In this document: positions 24,819-33,195 of the stretch, piece after piece | Layout of the letters: each line of letters opens with the position of its first letter | How positions within the stretch are numbered: position 1 is the stretch's first letter | From: Burkholderia sp. H160 | GTDB taxonomy: Bacteria; Pseudomonadota; Gammaproteobacteria; Burkholderiales; Burkholderiaceae | NCBI GenBank assembly: GCA_000173575.1 | Contig: ABYL01000052.1 | Location: forward strand, 1 to 44,486 | Reading direction: 5' to 3' | DNA length: 44,486 nucleotides | The notes under the pieces: model-generated | The model's database searches: none | What the model saw: only the letters and a program-made list of their open reading frames with translations | Told to the model about the DNA's origin: nothing | Translations under genes and position numbers: made by a program

Positions 24819-25757
24819 ATGAACAATACACGCATCATTCTCCCCGGCGGCGCGGGTCTGGTTGGCCAAAACCTCGTCGCACGGCTCAAGCAGCGCGGCT
24901 ACACGAATCTGGTGGTGCTCGACAAGCATCGCGCCAACCTCGATGTGCTGCGAGGCGTGCATCCGGACATCACGATCGAGTATGCCGACCTTGCGGAACC
25001 GGGCGAATGGACCCGTTATTTCGACGGCGCCGAAGTAGTGGTGATGCTGCAGGCCCAGATCGGCGGCCCGACGATCGAGCCGTTCATCCGTAACAACATC
25101 ACGTCGACTGAGCTCGTGCTCGACGCGATCAAGCGCTATGACGTGCCTTATACCATTCACATCAGTTCGTCCGTCGTGAATTCGGTGGCCAAGGATTTCT
25201 ATACCGACACCAAACGGAAGCAGGAAGAGATCGTGCTCGCGTCGGGCGTCGAGTGCGTGGTGCTGCGTCCCACACTGATGTTCGGCTGGTTCGACAGGAA
25301 GCACCTGGGCTGGCTGTCGCGTTTCATGCAGCGCGTGCCGGTGTTTCCGATTCCGGGCAGCGGCCGCTTTATGCGTCAACCGTTGTACGCGGGAGATTTC
25401 TGCAATGTGATCATCAGTTGCATCGAGTCGCGCAAAAGCGGTCAGGCATTCAATATCAGTGGCCGCGAGAAGGTGGACTATATCGACATCATCCGGCAGA
25501 TCAAACGGGCAACGCGGGCGCGCTGCGCAATCATTCGTATTCCATATGCTTTGTTCTATGTCTTGCTGAAAATCTACGCGCTGTTCGACAAGAACCCGCC
25601 GTTTACCGCTGCGCAGCTGAAGGCATTGACCGCGGGCGACGAGTTCGAAGTCATCGACTGGGAAGGTATTTTTGGCATCAAGGCCACGTCGTTCGCCAAC
25701 GCTGTGGACGAAACCTTCAACGATCCGGTCTATAGCCAGATTGCGCTCGAATTCTGA
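24819..25757 (+). CDS. NAD-dependent epimerase/dehydratase family protein
   Basis: A 312-residue extended SDR. GGAGLVG (10-16) binds the dinucleotide and Tyr128/Lys132 in YTDTK give the catalytic YxxxK, with ISSSV (115-119) as the serine region. The C-terminal half is divergent from well-known sugar epimerases and includes a hydrophobic stretch (about 246-262) that may touch the membrane. It is followed after 13 bases by a flavoprotein and then by GtrA. The trio suggests chemistry on a polyprenyl-linked or nucleotide sugar, but I cannot name the substrate. Confidence 0.75.
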   Translation: MNNTRIILPGGAGLVGQNLVARLKQRGYTNLVVLDKHRANLDVLRGVHPDITIEYADLAEPGEWTRYFDGAEVVVMLQAQIGGPTIEPFIRNNITSTELVLDAIKRYDVPYTIHISSSVVNSVAKDFYTDTKRKQEEIVLASGVECVVLRPTLMFGWFDRKHLGWLSRFMQRVPVFPIPGSGRFMRQPLYAGDFCNVIISCIESRKSGQAFNISGREKVDYIDIIRQIKRATRARCAIIRIPYALFYVLLKIYALFDKNPPFTAAQLKALTAGDEFEVIDWEGIFGIKATSFANAVDETFNDPVYSQIALEF

Positions 25758-25770
25758 ATTGGACGTAGTT

Positions 25771-27054
25771 ATGAGCAACGAAAAAATTGCGGTGCTGGGC
25801 GCGGGCCCTATGGGACTCGGCGTCGCGTATCAACTCGTGAAAGACGGCCGCAAACCGGTGATCTTCGAGGCGGATGACCGCGTTGGCGGCATGGCCGCGT
25901 GTTTCGACTTTGGCGGACTATCGATCGAGCGCTACTACCATTTCCACGCGATCTCCGACCACGCTTTTTTCGACGTGCTGCGCGAGCTCGGCATCGAAGA
26001 CCAGCTGAAATGGGTCGAGACGAAGATGGGCTACTACTACCAGGGACATGTGCAGGCGTGGGGTAATCCGATTGCGCTGCTCAAGTTCAAGGGCCTCAGT
26101 CTGACCGCGAAAATCCGCTACGGACTGCATGCTTTTTTGTCCACCAAGCGCAATGACTGGCGCCCGTTGGACCATGTCGAGGCGTCGGGCTGGATCCGCC
26201 GCTGGATCGGCGAGGAGGCGTGGGAAGTGCTGTGGCGCAAACTGTTCGACTACAAGTTCTACGACTACGCGTACAACCTGTCGGCGGCATGGATCTGGAG
26301 CCGGATTCGCCGCATCGGCCGATCGCGCTACGACCTGTTCCGCGAGAAGCTCGGCTATCTGGAAGGCGGCTCGGATACGCTGCTCGAAGGGATGCGCCGC
26401 TATATCGAGGCAAATGGGGGCGAGTTCCGCCTCGGGTCGCCTGCACAGAAAGTCGTCATCGAGAACGGAGAGGTTACGGGCGTACAAGTGAACGGCGAAC
26501 TGCTGCCGTTCGACAAGGTCATCAGCACGATTCCGCTGCCGTACGTGCCGCGCGTCATGCCCGATTTGCCGGCCGATGTGGCGGCGGCGTTCAGCAGCGT
26601 CAAGAATGTGGCGGTTGTTTGCGTGATTGCGAAGCTGAAAAAGGCGGTGACTGAGAATTTCTGGCTCAACGTGAACGATCCGGATATGGATATTCCGGGG
26701 ATCGTCGAATACACCAATCTGCGGCCACTCAAAGAACACATCGTGTATGTCCCGTTCTACATGCCGGGTGAGCACGCGAAATATCAGGACGAGAACAGCG
26801 TATTCATCGACAAGGTGAAGCGCTACCTGAAGCGGATCAATCCGGCATTGACGGAGCAGGATTTCATCGAGGTCAGGGCGAGCCGCTACCGCTATGCGCA
26901 GCCTATCTGCGAGCCGGGCTTCCTTGATCGTCTGCCGCCTATCCAACTCCCGGTAAAAGGGCTGCTCGTGGCCGATACGTCTTATTACTATCCGGAAGAT
27001 CGCGGCATTTCGGAAAGTATCGGGCTTGCGCGCAAAATGGCGAGAATGGTATGA
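25771..27054 (+). CDS. FAD-dependent oxidoreductase, amine-oxidase/UDP-galactopyranose-mutase-like
   Basis: A 427-residue flavoprotein. It starts with the Rossmann motif GAGPMG (10-15) and the EADDRVGGM motif of the amine oxidase/phytoene desaturase/UGM superfamily. A C-terminal VADTSYYYPEDRGISESIG segment corresponds to the FAD-closing motif. It could act as a mutase-type or desaturase-type enzyme on a sugar; sequence alone does not decide. The ATG at 25771 is chosen because the glycine motif sits at the expected distance, while the 33 codons upstream overlay the previous gene. GtrA overlaps its stop by ATGA. Confidence 0.78.
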   Translation: MSNEKIAVLGAGPMGLGVAYQLVKDGRKPVIFEADDRVGGMAACFDFGGLSIERYYHFHAISDHAFFDVLRELGIEDQLKWVETKMGYYYQGHVQAWGNPIALLKFKGLSLTAKIRYGLHAFLSTKRNDWRPLDHVEASGWIRRWIGEEAWEVLWRKLFDYKFYDYAYNLSAAWIWSRIRRIGRSRYDLFREKLGYLEGGSDTLLEGMRRYIEANGGEFRLGSPAQKVVIENGEVTGVQVNGELLPFDKVISTIPLPYVPRVMPDLPADVAAAFSSVKNVAVVCVIAKLKKAVTENFWLNVNDPDMDIPGIVEYTNLRPLKEHIVYVPFYMPGEHAKYQDENSVFIDKVKRYLKRINPALTEQDFIEVRASRYRYAQPICEPGFLDRLPPIQLPVKGLLVADTSYYYPEDRGISESIGLARKMARMV

Positions 27055-27473
27055 CGTCCGGATCGCTTGGCGTAAGGCGGAAACTGGCGTCGCCTCAATT
27101 CCTTAAATTTCTGCTGGCGGGGGGCGTGGCAGCCGCGGTGAATTTCGGCAGCCGGATCGTTTTCAGCCACTGGATGCCGTTTTCCGCGGCGATCGTGACG
27201 GCCTATATCGCGGGCATGATTACGGCGTTCGTGTTGACGAAATTGTTCGTCTTTACCGACAGCGTTCGTCCGACATGGCAGTCGGCAGTGTTCTTTACGC
27301 TCGTGAATCTCGTTGCTGTACTGCAAACATGGGCGGTCAGCGTGATACTCGCGTACTACGTGTTGCCATGGCTAGGCGTAACGTGGCATCCCATGGAGAT
27401 TGCGCACTTCGTCGGCGTCGTCGTCCCCGTTTTTACGAGCTATGTGGGACACAAAGAGCTGACTTTCAAATAA
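27051..27473 (+). CDS. gtrA: GtrA family polyprenyl-phosphate sugar flippase
   Basis: A 140-residue protein with four predicted membrane segments (about 16-37, 45-65, 78-101 and 112-133), the standard GtrA layout. FLLAGGVAAAVNF near the N-terminus and the closing VGHKELTFK are family hallmarks. GtrA proteins are thought to flip polyprenyl-phosphate monosaccharides; in Mycobacterium the GtrA protein Rv3789 lies beside dprE1/dprE2. Its place here, a few genes after the DprE1/DprE2 homologues, suggests it moves the same pentofuranosyl lipid, or the product of the two genes just before it. Confidence 0.88.
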   Translation: MTSGSLGVRRKLASPQFLKFLLAGGVAAAVNFGSRIVFSHWMPFSAAIVTAYIAGMITAFVLTKLFVFTDSVRPTWQSAVFFTLVNLVAVLQTWAVSVILAYYVLPWLGVTWHPMEIAHFVGVVVPVFTSYVGHKELTFK

Positions 27474-27495
27474 CGGTCAGCGGCTTTTGGAAAAG

Positions 27496-27535
27496 AATGG
27501 CTGCGGTCCGCCTGCGTAGGCGAACCGCGGCCATT
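27496..27535. terminator. bidirectional terminator between convergent operons
   Basis: An 18-bp stem (27496-27513 pairing with 27518-27535, one C-A mismatch and one wobble) closes a GCGT loop. On the plus strand it is followed by a T-rich stretch. On the minus strand the bases following the stem are TTCTTTTCC, also T-rich. It lies exactly between the gtrA stop (27473) and the stop of the opposing GT-C-like gene (27538), so it should end both transcripts. Confidence 0.85.
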
Positions 27536-27537
27536 TG

Positions 27538-29169
27538 TCATTTCTTGAGGGTTTGCAGCGGACAGAATTTGTCGCCGATCAATACGTACGCGCTGAGATC
27601 TTTCTGACCGGGCTTCGCAAAGCCTGTCCAGCCCGCGTCGCTCGGGGCGTTCTTCAGGGTTTCTTTGACGTCGGGACGCCTTTTGCCCGAAACGCCATAC
27701 CCTACGGTCTCGCCCGCAGGGTTGACGAGGACGATCAACAGCGGGCCATGCGATTGAATGTGCGATACAGCCCAACCGGACGCGGTCATGCCGACGGCAT
27801 CAGGCGTAACCGATTCAAGGAAGCCCGTGCAGCGCGAGTCATCGACCAGATCTTTGTCGAACTTGACGATCGCCGCGTCGTGGAGCCAGCCGCGAGAATA
27901 CGGTCCAATTTCGTGTTCGGCGGCGAACTTCGCTTCACGCTCGTACACAGAGTGAACATTGAGCGGAAAAATTGCACTGTCCAGGTCCTCATGGTCAAGA
28001 CCGATTTTTTGCGCAAGGACCGCCAGCTTCCAGCGGTATAGCACATCGATATCCCCATTCACGTGCTCCTGAAACTTAGCGAGGAACGTGAGGAAAACGA
28101 GCGGAATTAGCACAACTATCGTACGCGCCCGCTTCGTTGCGGCCATATCAAGCGCTAATAACGACAACACCAGGAAACCCAGCAGGACCGGTAGTGTATA
28201 GCGGCTGGCAATGGCCGCATTAAGGCCCAGCATCCAGCGCCCCTGTGTCGCACCGACGGCAGACGCGACGACGAGGCCGTATCCCGCGATCAGAAATGAC
28301 CGATAAGGAGTGAAGAGACGTTTCCTGTACAGATGAATCGTTGCAATTGCCGCGAAAATAAATAAAAGAAGGCCGGCAGCTGCCGATAATTTCAGGCTTT
28401 CGCTGATCCAGTAGAACGGGTTGCCAAGAAAAATCAGGAAAAACTTCAACCGGGCAAGCGGAACACGGGCAACCGAGGGGTCGAGCGGCAAGACCGGTTT
28501 GACAAAATGATAGAAGTAAATCGAGGTCGCGATAACGCCTGTTGCGATGACCGTTGCGATTTCTCGCCAGGAACGACGCAACAGCACACCCTGGACTGCC
28601 ATCACGAAGAACGTGGCTATTCCGTTCCCCAAGCTAAGTTCGGCGCACATGCAGAAAAATATGCCCAATGCGACCCGACTGATACTTCCCGTTGGTCGCG
28701 AATAGAAAGCAAAAGCCAGCATGGCGAAAAGATAGATCGCAATGAACGGGCTCTGAAAACCCCACTTCAGGTTTTCATTCTGGATCCACGAGAAAAGAAA
28801 TGAAAAAATAAGACCGGCAACCAGAAATGATGAATATTTGACGGTGTGCCATTTCTTATATTCAATCCAGATGGCGATGCCCAGGAATGCAACCATCGAG
28901 TAAATGGCAACAATGCTGAAAGCATTGCGTCCGCCGAACAAATATATGTCGATAAAGAATAGGATTCGAGGAATGACGATGCGATGGTCCATGTGTTGCG
29001 ACCAGAAAAATTTGTAATCCCCATCCTCGATTGCATGGTAAAAGCCGATATATCCGTTCCACTGATCCCAGAACGGGATAGGTGAGAAATAATGGATTCC
29101 ACCGTATATGGAGGTCACTACGATAATAATCGCGAGTACCGCGCTCCAAAGGGAATAGATGCGTTGCAA
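27538..29169 (-). CDS. polytopic GT-C-like membrane glycosyltransferase (putative)
   Basis: A 543-residue membrane protein with about ten hydrophobic segments between residues 8 and 360, then a hydrophilic C-terminal domain of about 180 residues. The first extracytoplasmic loop carries an acidic PFWDQW motif (Asp35) and an HMDHRIVIPR segment, typical of GT-C enzymes that use polyprenyl-phosphate sugars in the periplasm. A QGRWMLGL...ASRYTLP region near 315-335 recalls other O-antigen-modifying GT-C proteins. The start is a TTG with GGAG six bases upstream; no ATG lies near. Base composition is noticeably more AT-rich than the neighbours. It is a candidate acceptor-side enzyme for the lipid-linked sugar made at 21178-24655, but this is inference. 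Confidence 0.65.
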   Translation of the reverse strand: MQRIYSLWSAVLAIIIVVTSIYGGIHYFSPIPFWDQWNGYIGFYHAIEDGDYKFFWSQHMDHRIVIPRILFFIDIYLFGGRNAFSIVAIYSMVAFLGIAIWIEYKKWHTVKYSSFLVAGLIFSFLFSWIQNENLKWGFQSPFIAIYLFAMLAFAFYSRPTGSISRVALGIFFCMCAELSLGNGIATFFVMAVQGVLLRRSWREIATVIATGVIATSIYFYHFVKPVLPLDPSVARVPLARLKFFLIFLGNPFYWISESLKLSAAAGLLLFIFAAIATIHLYRKRLFTPYRSFLIAGYGLVVASAVGATQGRWMLGLNAAIASRYTLPVLLGFLVLSLLALDMAATKRARTIVVLIPLVFLTFLAKFQEHVNGDIDVLYRWKLAVLAQKIGLDHEDLDSAIFPLNVHSVYEREAKFAAEHEIGPYSRGWLHDAAIVKFDKDLVDDSRCTGFLESVTPDAVGMTASGWAVSHIQSHGPLLIVLVNPAGETVGYGVSGKRRPDVKETLKNAPSDAGWTGFAKPGQKDLSAYVLIGDKFCPLQTLKK

Positions 29170-29321
29170 TCGATACTCCGTGCCTCGGAAAAGTTGCGCG
29201 ACCTTAGCAAATTGGCTTGGAACCGTCTAGTGTGGCCAGATTGTTGCCCCGCCGTACCTTTGCAAATTGCATAAGGCGAGGCGCCAGAAGCAGATGCCCC
29301 GGCGATATGCATTGCGTGCTG

Positions 29322-30482
29322 TTATTGAGCGTCGAGCATAGTGGAAGCGCTGGTAAGGCTCGCTGTGGATGGATGGTGAATCGCCCGCCCCTCCTTCCAC
29401 CCAAAATGCTGGTAATGCTCGACCGGGTCCACGCCGGACGCCGCCACGTCCGCGTTGACGGCGAGATATTCGCGCGCATCGAAATCCGGCGGCAATGCGA
29501 TCGGTTGGTCGGGGTCCAGATCGCTACGTTGCCCGAACACGCGTGCCGCGCCTTTTTTGTCGTCCTGCCGGGTGCGCAATTCCTCGAGTTTGCGGCGCGC
29601 GCGCCCGAACGGCACTTCCGGCGTTGCATCGCTGGCCAATTGCGCCATTCGCCGCCAGCTCTCGGCAATGTATTGCGGATCGCGTGAGCGCCTCATGACG
29701 ACCGAAAACTCGATGTCATTGCGCAGCGTGTCGTGGAAATCCTCACACGCGAAATCGATCAGCTCCATTTCGCACAGCTCGGCGATCAGATTCGCAAACG
29801 AGCGCGGCGTGAACACCCAGCAGTGAACGTCGTGATACGTGCCGTTTTCGAACGCGTCGCGCGCGAGATGCAACGCGCCTCGCCATGTGTGATGCCGCCT
29901 GACCGAGTGCGGGTCGATCCGCTTTTGCCACGCTTCCAGCGTCGAGACATCGGCGGCGGACAGGCAGTGATCGAGCAGCGAGTAGGGCTGCGGTACTCGT
30001 GCACGGGCGATATAGCTGGCCAGTACTTCGGGCAGGCGGCTTTCGCGGCGGAAATAATCGAAGGTGAAGCGTCGGTCGGGAACCACGAGGCGCACTTCGC
30101 CGGTCGGTTTGAGAACCGCGGCGAGTTCCCTGAGCCACGTCACCAGATCGGGAACATGCTCGACGACGTGAGAGGCCACCACGTAGTCGACGTAGCGGCC
30201 CTTGATCGCTTCGTGCAGCGTGTTGCGCCCCCACACTGCGTCGACATCGACGATCTCATCGATGTCGAGATGAGGATCGTCCTTGTACTTCTGACGCAGG
30301 TGCGGCGTGTCCGTATGGTCGACGTAAATGATCTCGCCGGCATCGCTGCGTCGCACGAGAGGCCAGCACAGCGGGCCGATTTCGACGCCGACACTTTCCT
30401 TGACGTTCAGTCCATTCAGCAGACGGCAACGCCGCTTATCTCGAATTTCACCGATGCTGAGACCATTGTCTTCCTTCGCCAT
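29322..30482 (-). CDS. SAM-dependent methyltransferase with C-terminal NxDV motif
   Basis: A 386-residue protein. The N-terminal class I methyltransferase has VGVEIGP (31-37) as the SAM-binding motif and ASHVVEHVPDL (about 103-113) as the Methyltransf_11-type post-motif. A charged linker (about 295-325) follows. The C-terminus (335-367) carries a YLAVNADVAASG...HYQHFGWKEGR segment, a short motif found at the ends of many glycosyltransferases and surface-glycan proteins. A very strong ribosome-binding site (GAGGAGG) precedes the ATG. It probably methylates a sugar of the glycan; the position is unknown. Confidence 0.8.
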   Translation of the reverse strand: MAKEDNGLSIGEIRDKRRCRLLNGLNVKESVGVEIGPLCWPLVRRSDAGEIIYVDHTDTPHLRQKYKDDPHLDIDEIVDVDAVWGRNTLHEAIKGRYVDYVVASHVVEHVPDLVTWLRELAAVLKPTGEVRLVVPDRRFTFDYFRRESRLPEVLASYIARARVPQPYSLLDHCLSAADVSTLEAWQKRIDPHSVRRHHTWRGALHLARDAFENGTYHDVHCWVFTPRSFANLIAELCEMELIDFACEDFHDTLRNDIEFSVVMRRSRDPQYIAESWRRMAQLASDATPEVPFGRARRKLEELRTRQDDKKGAARVFGQRSDLDPDQPIALPPDFDAREYLAVNADVAASGVDPVEHYQHFGWKEGRAIHHPSTASLTSASTMLDAQ

Positions 30483-30812
30483 GTTGCCTCCTCATATTGG
30501 ACGGCACAGCTTCCAGTTATGACCGATGTTCACCGCATTGCATGAGAGCGCTTACCCCATCAGGTATGCATCTGCACCTTGATGGAGTCCGAGCTTTTAT
30601 CGCTGGCCAGACGAGGGGTCAGCACAGCGCACCTACTTCAACGCCTACACGGCATGGGATATTCAAACCGTCCAGAAGACGGCTTCAACGCTGTTCCCGA
30701 CCAAGGTCTTCTTTTCGCATCTTACCTCCCAACGTCGTATCCGACTGGCAAGTAGCAGTTGCAAGCGATCTTCAGACTTTCCTGCGAGCGTCCGCGATGA
30801 TCGTAATTGACT
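30483..30812. other. 330-base intergenic region between two methyltransferase genes
   Basis: Forward frames here are open for up to 110 codons, but the translated sequence is compositionally unlike a protein and matches nothing I recognise. The left end provides the strong ribosome-binding site of the minus-strand methyltransferase gene. No clear terminator or promoter was identified. A gap of this size inside an otherwise compact block suggests a past insertion or deletion. Confidence 0.4.
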
Positions 30813-31565
30813 TCACGAACGTGAAATAAAATAGACATCCTGATGATTGTCCCAGCCGCCGGGACGATATTCGAGGATAGTCAGATTGCGTTGGTGGCAA
30901 ACGTCGCTGACCCAATCGTGCGGAATCAGCGCGATGCCGTAGCTGTCTCCGATGTAATCGACTGTCCTCGCTTCCAGCGAATGATCGGGCGTGTAATTGA
31001 CGAAGCCGTATTGCCCGGCGTCATAGCTATCTAGCAGATGAGCGCGTGCGCTTTCTCCCACCTGATAGCAATCCTCCGCCGTCAGAATCTCGCGCGAACG
31101 GGCGCCATGAGTGGTAACTACCGCCACGCCGCCCGGTTTCAATTTTTCGAAAAAATGTTTGATAACGGTGCCCGCATTCCGTGCCGATAAATGGGTGATC
31201 AGCGACCCAAGTGCGGCAACTTCGAAAAACGAATCGGGAACATTCTGGAACTCGTAGACGGGATCGACAATGGTGTATCCCGTTACGCCAAATGTTTGCA
31301 CACAGAAGTCGACAGCGGGCGCCATGATATCGGCGACGTGTACCTTTGCCGCGTGGAACCGGGTGGCTAGATGACGTGTGACGCGACCGTAACCACATGG
31401 CAGTTCGAGTACGTTTGGCGCGTCGGCTCGTGCAACCTTCGCTGCGTGAGAAACGAGTTCCGCCATCTGGGCGCCGACCGATCCGTAATGCTCGGCTGAC
31501 CCATGAAACATGTCGTCGTGCGGATGGACCAAAGATGACTGCATGCTCGATTTCTCCTCCGTCAT
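30813..31565 (-). CDS. class I SAM-dependent methyltransferase
   Basis: A 250-residue methyltransferase with the SAM-binding motif VLELPCGYGR (52-61) and the acidic ribose-contacting residue in VADIM (about 77-81). The motif ELPCGYG is a recognised variant of the ExGxGxG loop. Two in-frame ATGs (31565 and 31544) each have a nearby GGAGG; I give the longer form. It probably modifies a sugar in the glycan or lipid carrier. The 148 bases to the next gene upstream hold no visible feature. Confidence 0.78.
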   Translation of the reverse strand: MTEEKSSMQSSLVHPHDDMFHGSAEHYGSVGAQMAELVSHAAKVARADAPNVLELPCGYGRVTRHLATRFHAAKVHVADIMAPAVDFCVQTFGVTGYTIVDPVYEFQNVPDSFFEVAALGSLITHLSARNAGTVIKHFFEKLKPGGVAVVTTHGARSREILTAEDCYQVGESARAHLLDSYDAGQYGFVNYTPDHSLEARTVDYIGDSYGIALIPHDWVSDVCHQRNLTILEYRPGGWDNHQDVYFISRS

Positions 31566-31713
31566 GGTGAGGTCCTCCGTGAGGCCATCTTCTTAGACGA
31601 TGAGACAAACTACCCTGCAGTGGCGCAGTGGCCGATAGGGTACCGCCTGCGCTTCTTTCCACGACGCTGCTATCCAATCGCTCCCGGCACAACTTTGCAC
31701 AGAAGGAAATCGA

Positions 31714-32592
31714 TTATCGCTGTTCGACGCGTTGACCGGTATGCGGATGAGGTCGGTTCGCGTAAAAATCAAAGAAATGTTTTTGCCACAATGCGCAGAC
31801 GGTGTCCATCTGTTCGACGAGCACAGTGTCGAATCCGCACGATGCATCCGCCACATCGATTTTCGATCGCATCCGGTCGAAAAGCAACCTTTCAAAATCA
31901 TTGATGCAGTAGTTGCGGATCTGCTCTGCATTGAACTCGTAGGCCGCGCATCGCAGTTCAGGATGCAAGGAAATATAGGTGCTGAACAGTCGCTCGACAA
32001 TAAAGGGCAGGAATGGCGCGGGGTCCGTGTGCAGCGTATCCGTCATGACGGCCAGCGCCGCGTTATGAGAAGGGTTCGCTTCGAGAAAATTGGCGATTGG
32101 AAGCAGCGTGCGACCGATGTATTCGTCCCAGAACCGTTTTGATCCCACCCAGAAATTGCAGTACGCGAGAAGTCCGGGACCATGTCGAGGTGTATCGCGA
32201 ATCGCGATGTTCACACCGCTTGCGTCGAGCAGTGTCTGCGCTGCCTGGACCAGGCCGGGATGCGCCTGTTCGCCCTGCATCCACACGTTGTACGACCAAT
32301 AGGCGAGCTGGGGGAACGGATTTAAGAAGCAGACATCGGAATCTGGATGGCGTTGCACAAACTCGAGGAAAGCGGCGCCCGAGATTTTCGACTTGAGCGT
32401 GAACTTTGGCGAAAAGAGACCAGTGTAATCGTGCCTGAGATGATCGCCGTTACGGTACATATCGACCAGAATTTTGAATTCTCGCCATTCGGGACGGGAG
32501 TTGTCTGACCGTACAAGCGGCAAAAATTCGGCGCAGGTCAGCGTCTGATCTGGCGAATAGATCGGCTCGAATACCGCAACGGTTTTGCTCAT
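31714..32592 (-). CDS. conserved protein of unknown function in glycan cluster
   Basis: A 292-residue soluble protein that I do not recognise as a named family. It begins MSKTVAVFEPIYSP. Features include a SPKFTLKSKISG segment and a histidine/tryptophan-rich NVWMQGEQAHPG segment, about residues 70-120. There is no signal peptide or membrane helix. The ATG at 32592 overlaps the stop of the histidine phosphatase gene as ATGA and is preferred over an upstream in-frame start at 32640. Coupling to the phosphatase and the surrounding glycosyltransferases suggests a role in glycan assembly; a divergent glycosyltransferase is possible but unproven. Confidence 0.65.
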   Translation of the reverse strand: MSKTVAVFEPIYSPDQTLTCAEFLPLVRSDNSRPEWREFKILVDMYRNGDHLRHDYTGLFSPKFTLKSKISGAAFLEFVQRHPDSDVCFLNPFPQLAYWSYNVWMQGEQAHPGLVQAAQTLLDASGVNIAIRDTPRHGPGLLAYCNFWVGSKRFWDEYIGRTLLPIANFLEANPSHNAALAVMTDTLHTDPAPFLPFIVERLFSTYISLHPELRCAAYEFNAEQIRNYCINDFERLLFDRMRSKIDVADASCGFDTVLVEQMDTVCALWQKHFFDFYANRPHPHTGQRVEQR

Positions 32593-33182
32593 ACGTGGCC
32601 CGCCCGTTCGAGGCAGTAGCGGTTCAGGTCCGCGCGCCACTTCAATTGGGTGAACGATGCGTTCGGCACTGTAAAGCTGGGATAGTGCGTTTCGATCGGC
32701 ACGCCGAGCAGATACTGCAGCATCACGCTGATGGGACCACCATGCGCGACCACCGCGAGCAGGCCACTGTTACCCGTCTCGGGCGTTACCGTGGAATCGA
32801 CCCACGCCTGCACCCGCTCGGCCATATCCAGGTGCGACTCCCCTTGCTCATAGCGATTGCGGATATTCCTGTTGAAATCCGGAAAGGCCTGATTGAAATC
32901 TTCCTCGAGCCAGGAACCATAGATGCCGGGATGAGTTTCCGCGAGCCGTGCGTCGAACGTCATCGGCGAGGATTCGCCGAAGAGCAGTTCGGCGGTCTGG
33001 CGTGCGCGGGTCCACGGGCTACAGTAGATCCTCGACGGCTGGAAAGCGAAGCGTTCGAGCGTCGCCGCAAGATCGATCGACTGCCTTCGGCCAAGTTCGG
33101 TGAGGCCGTCCTTGTCGGTCGAAATCAGCAGCCTTTTGGCGTTGGCTTCGGACTGGCCGTGTCTGATCAGTAAGAGATCCAT
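32589..33182 (-). CDS. histidine phosphatase family protein
   Basis: A 197-residue member of the phosphoglycerate mutase-like superfamily. The catalytic RHG is at residues 7-9 (His8), the acid/base region LAETHPG at 80-86, and the second catalytic His147 lies in VVAHGG. In a polysaccharide locus such an enzyme may dephosphorylate a sugar phosphate or lipid-linked intermediate, but members of this family vary widely and no substrate can be assigned. It overlaps the unknown protein downstream by ATGA and lies 13 bases after a GT4 gene, so it is in the same operon. Confidence 0.85.
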   Translation of the reverse strand: MDLLLIRHGQSEANAKRLLISTDKDGLTELGRRQSIDLAATLERFAFQPSRIYCSPWTRARQTAELLFGESSPMTFDARLAETHPGIYGSWLEEDFNQAFPDFNRNIRNRYEQGESHLDMAERVQAWVDSTVTPETGNSGLLAVVAHGGPISVMLQYLLGVPIETHYPSFTVPNASFTQLKWRADLNRYCLERAGHV

Positions 33183-33195
33183 GGGAGTATTTCCG

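Noticed and set aside
24819-25757. The epimerase-like protein as the missing Gmd dehydratase
   Set aside because: It lacks the length (about 350-370 residues) and the TDEVYG-type Thr-Asp-Glu active-site motif of GDP-mannose 4,6-dehydratases.
30497-30829. A 110-codon plus-strand open frame in the gap between methyltransferase genes
   Set aside because: No recognisable family, no ribosome-binding site and low-complexity composition. I checked it for transposase remnants and saw none.
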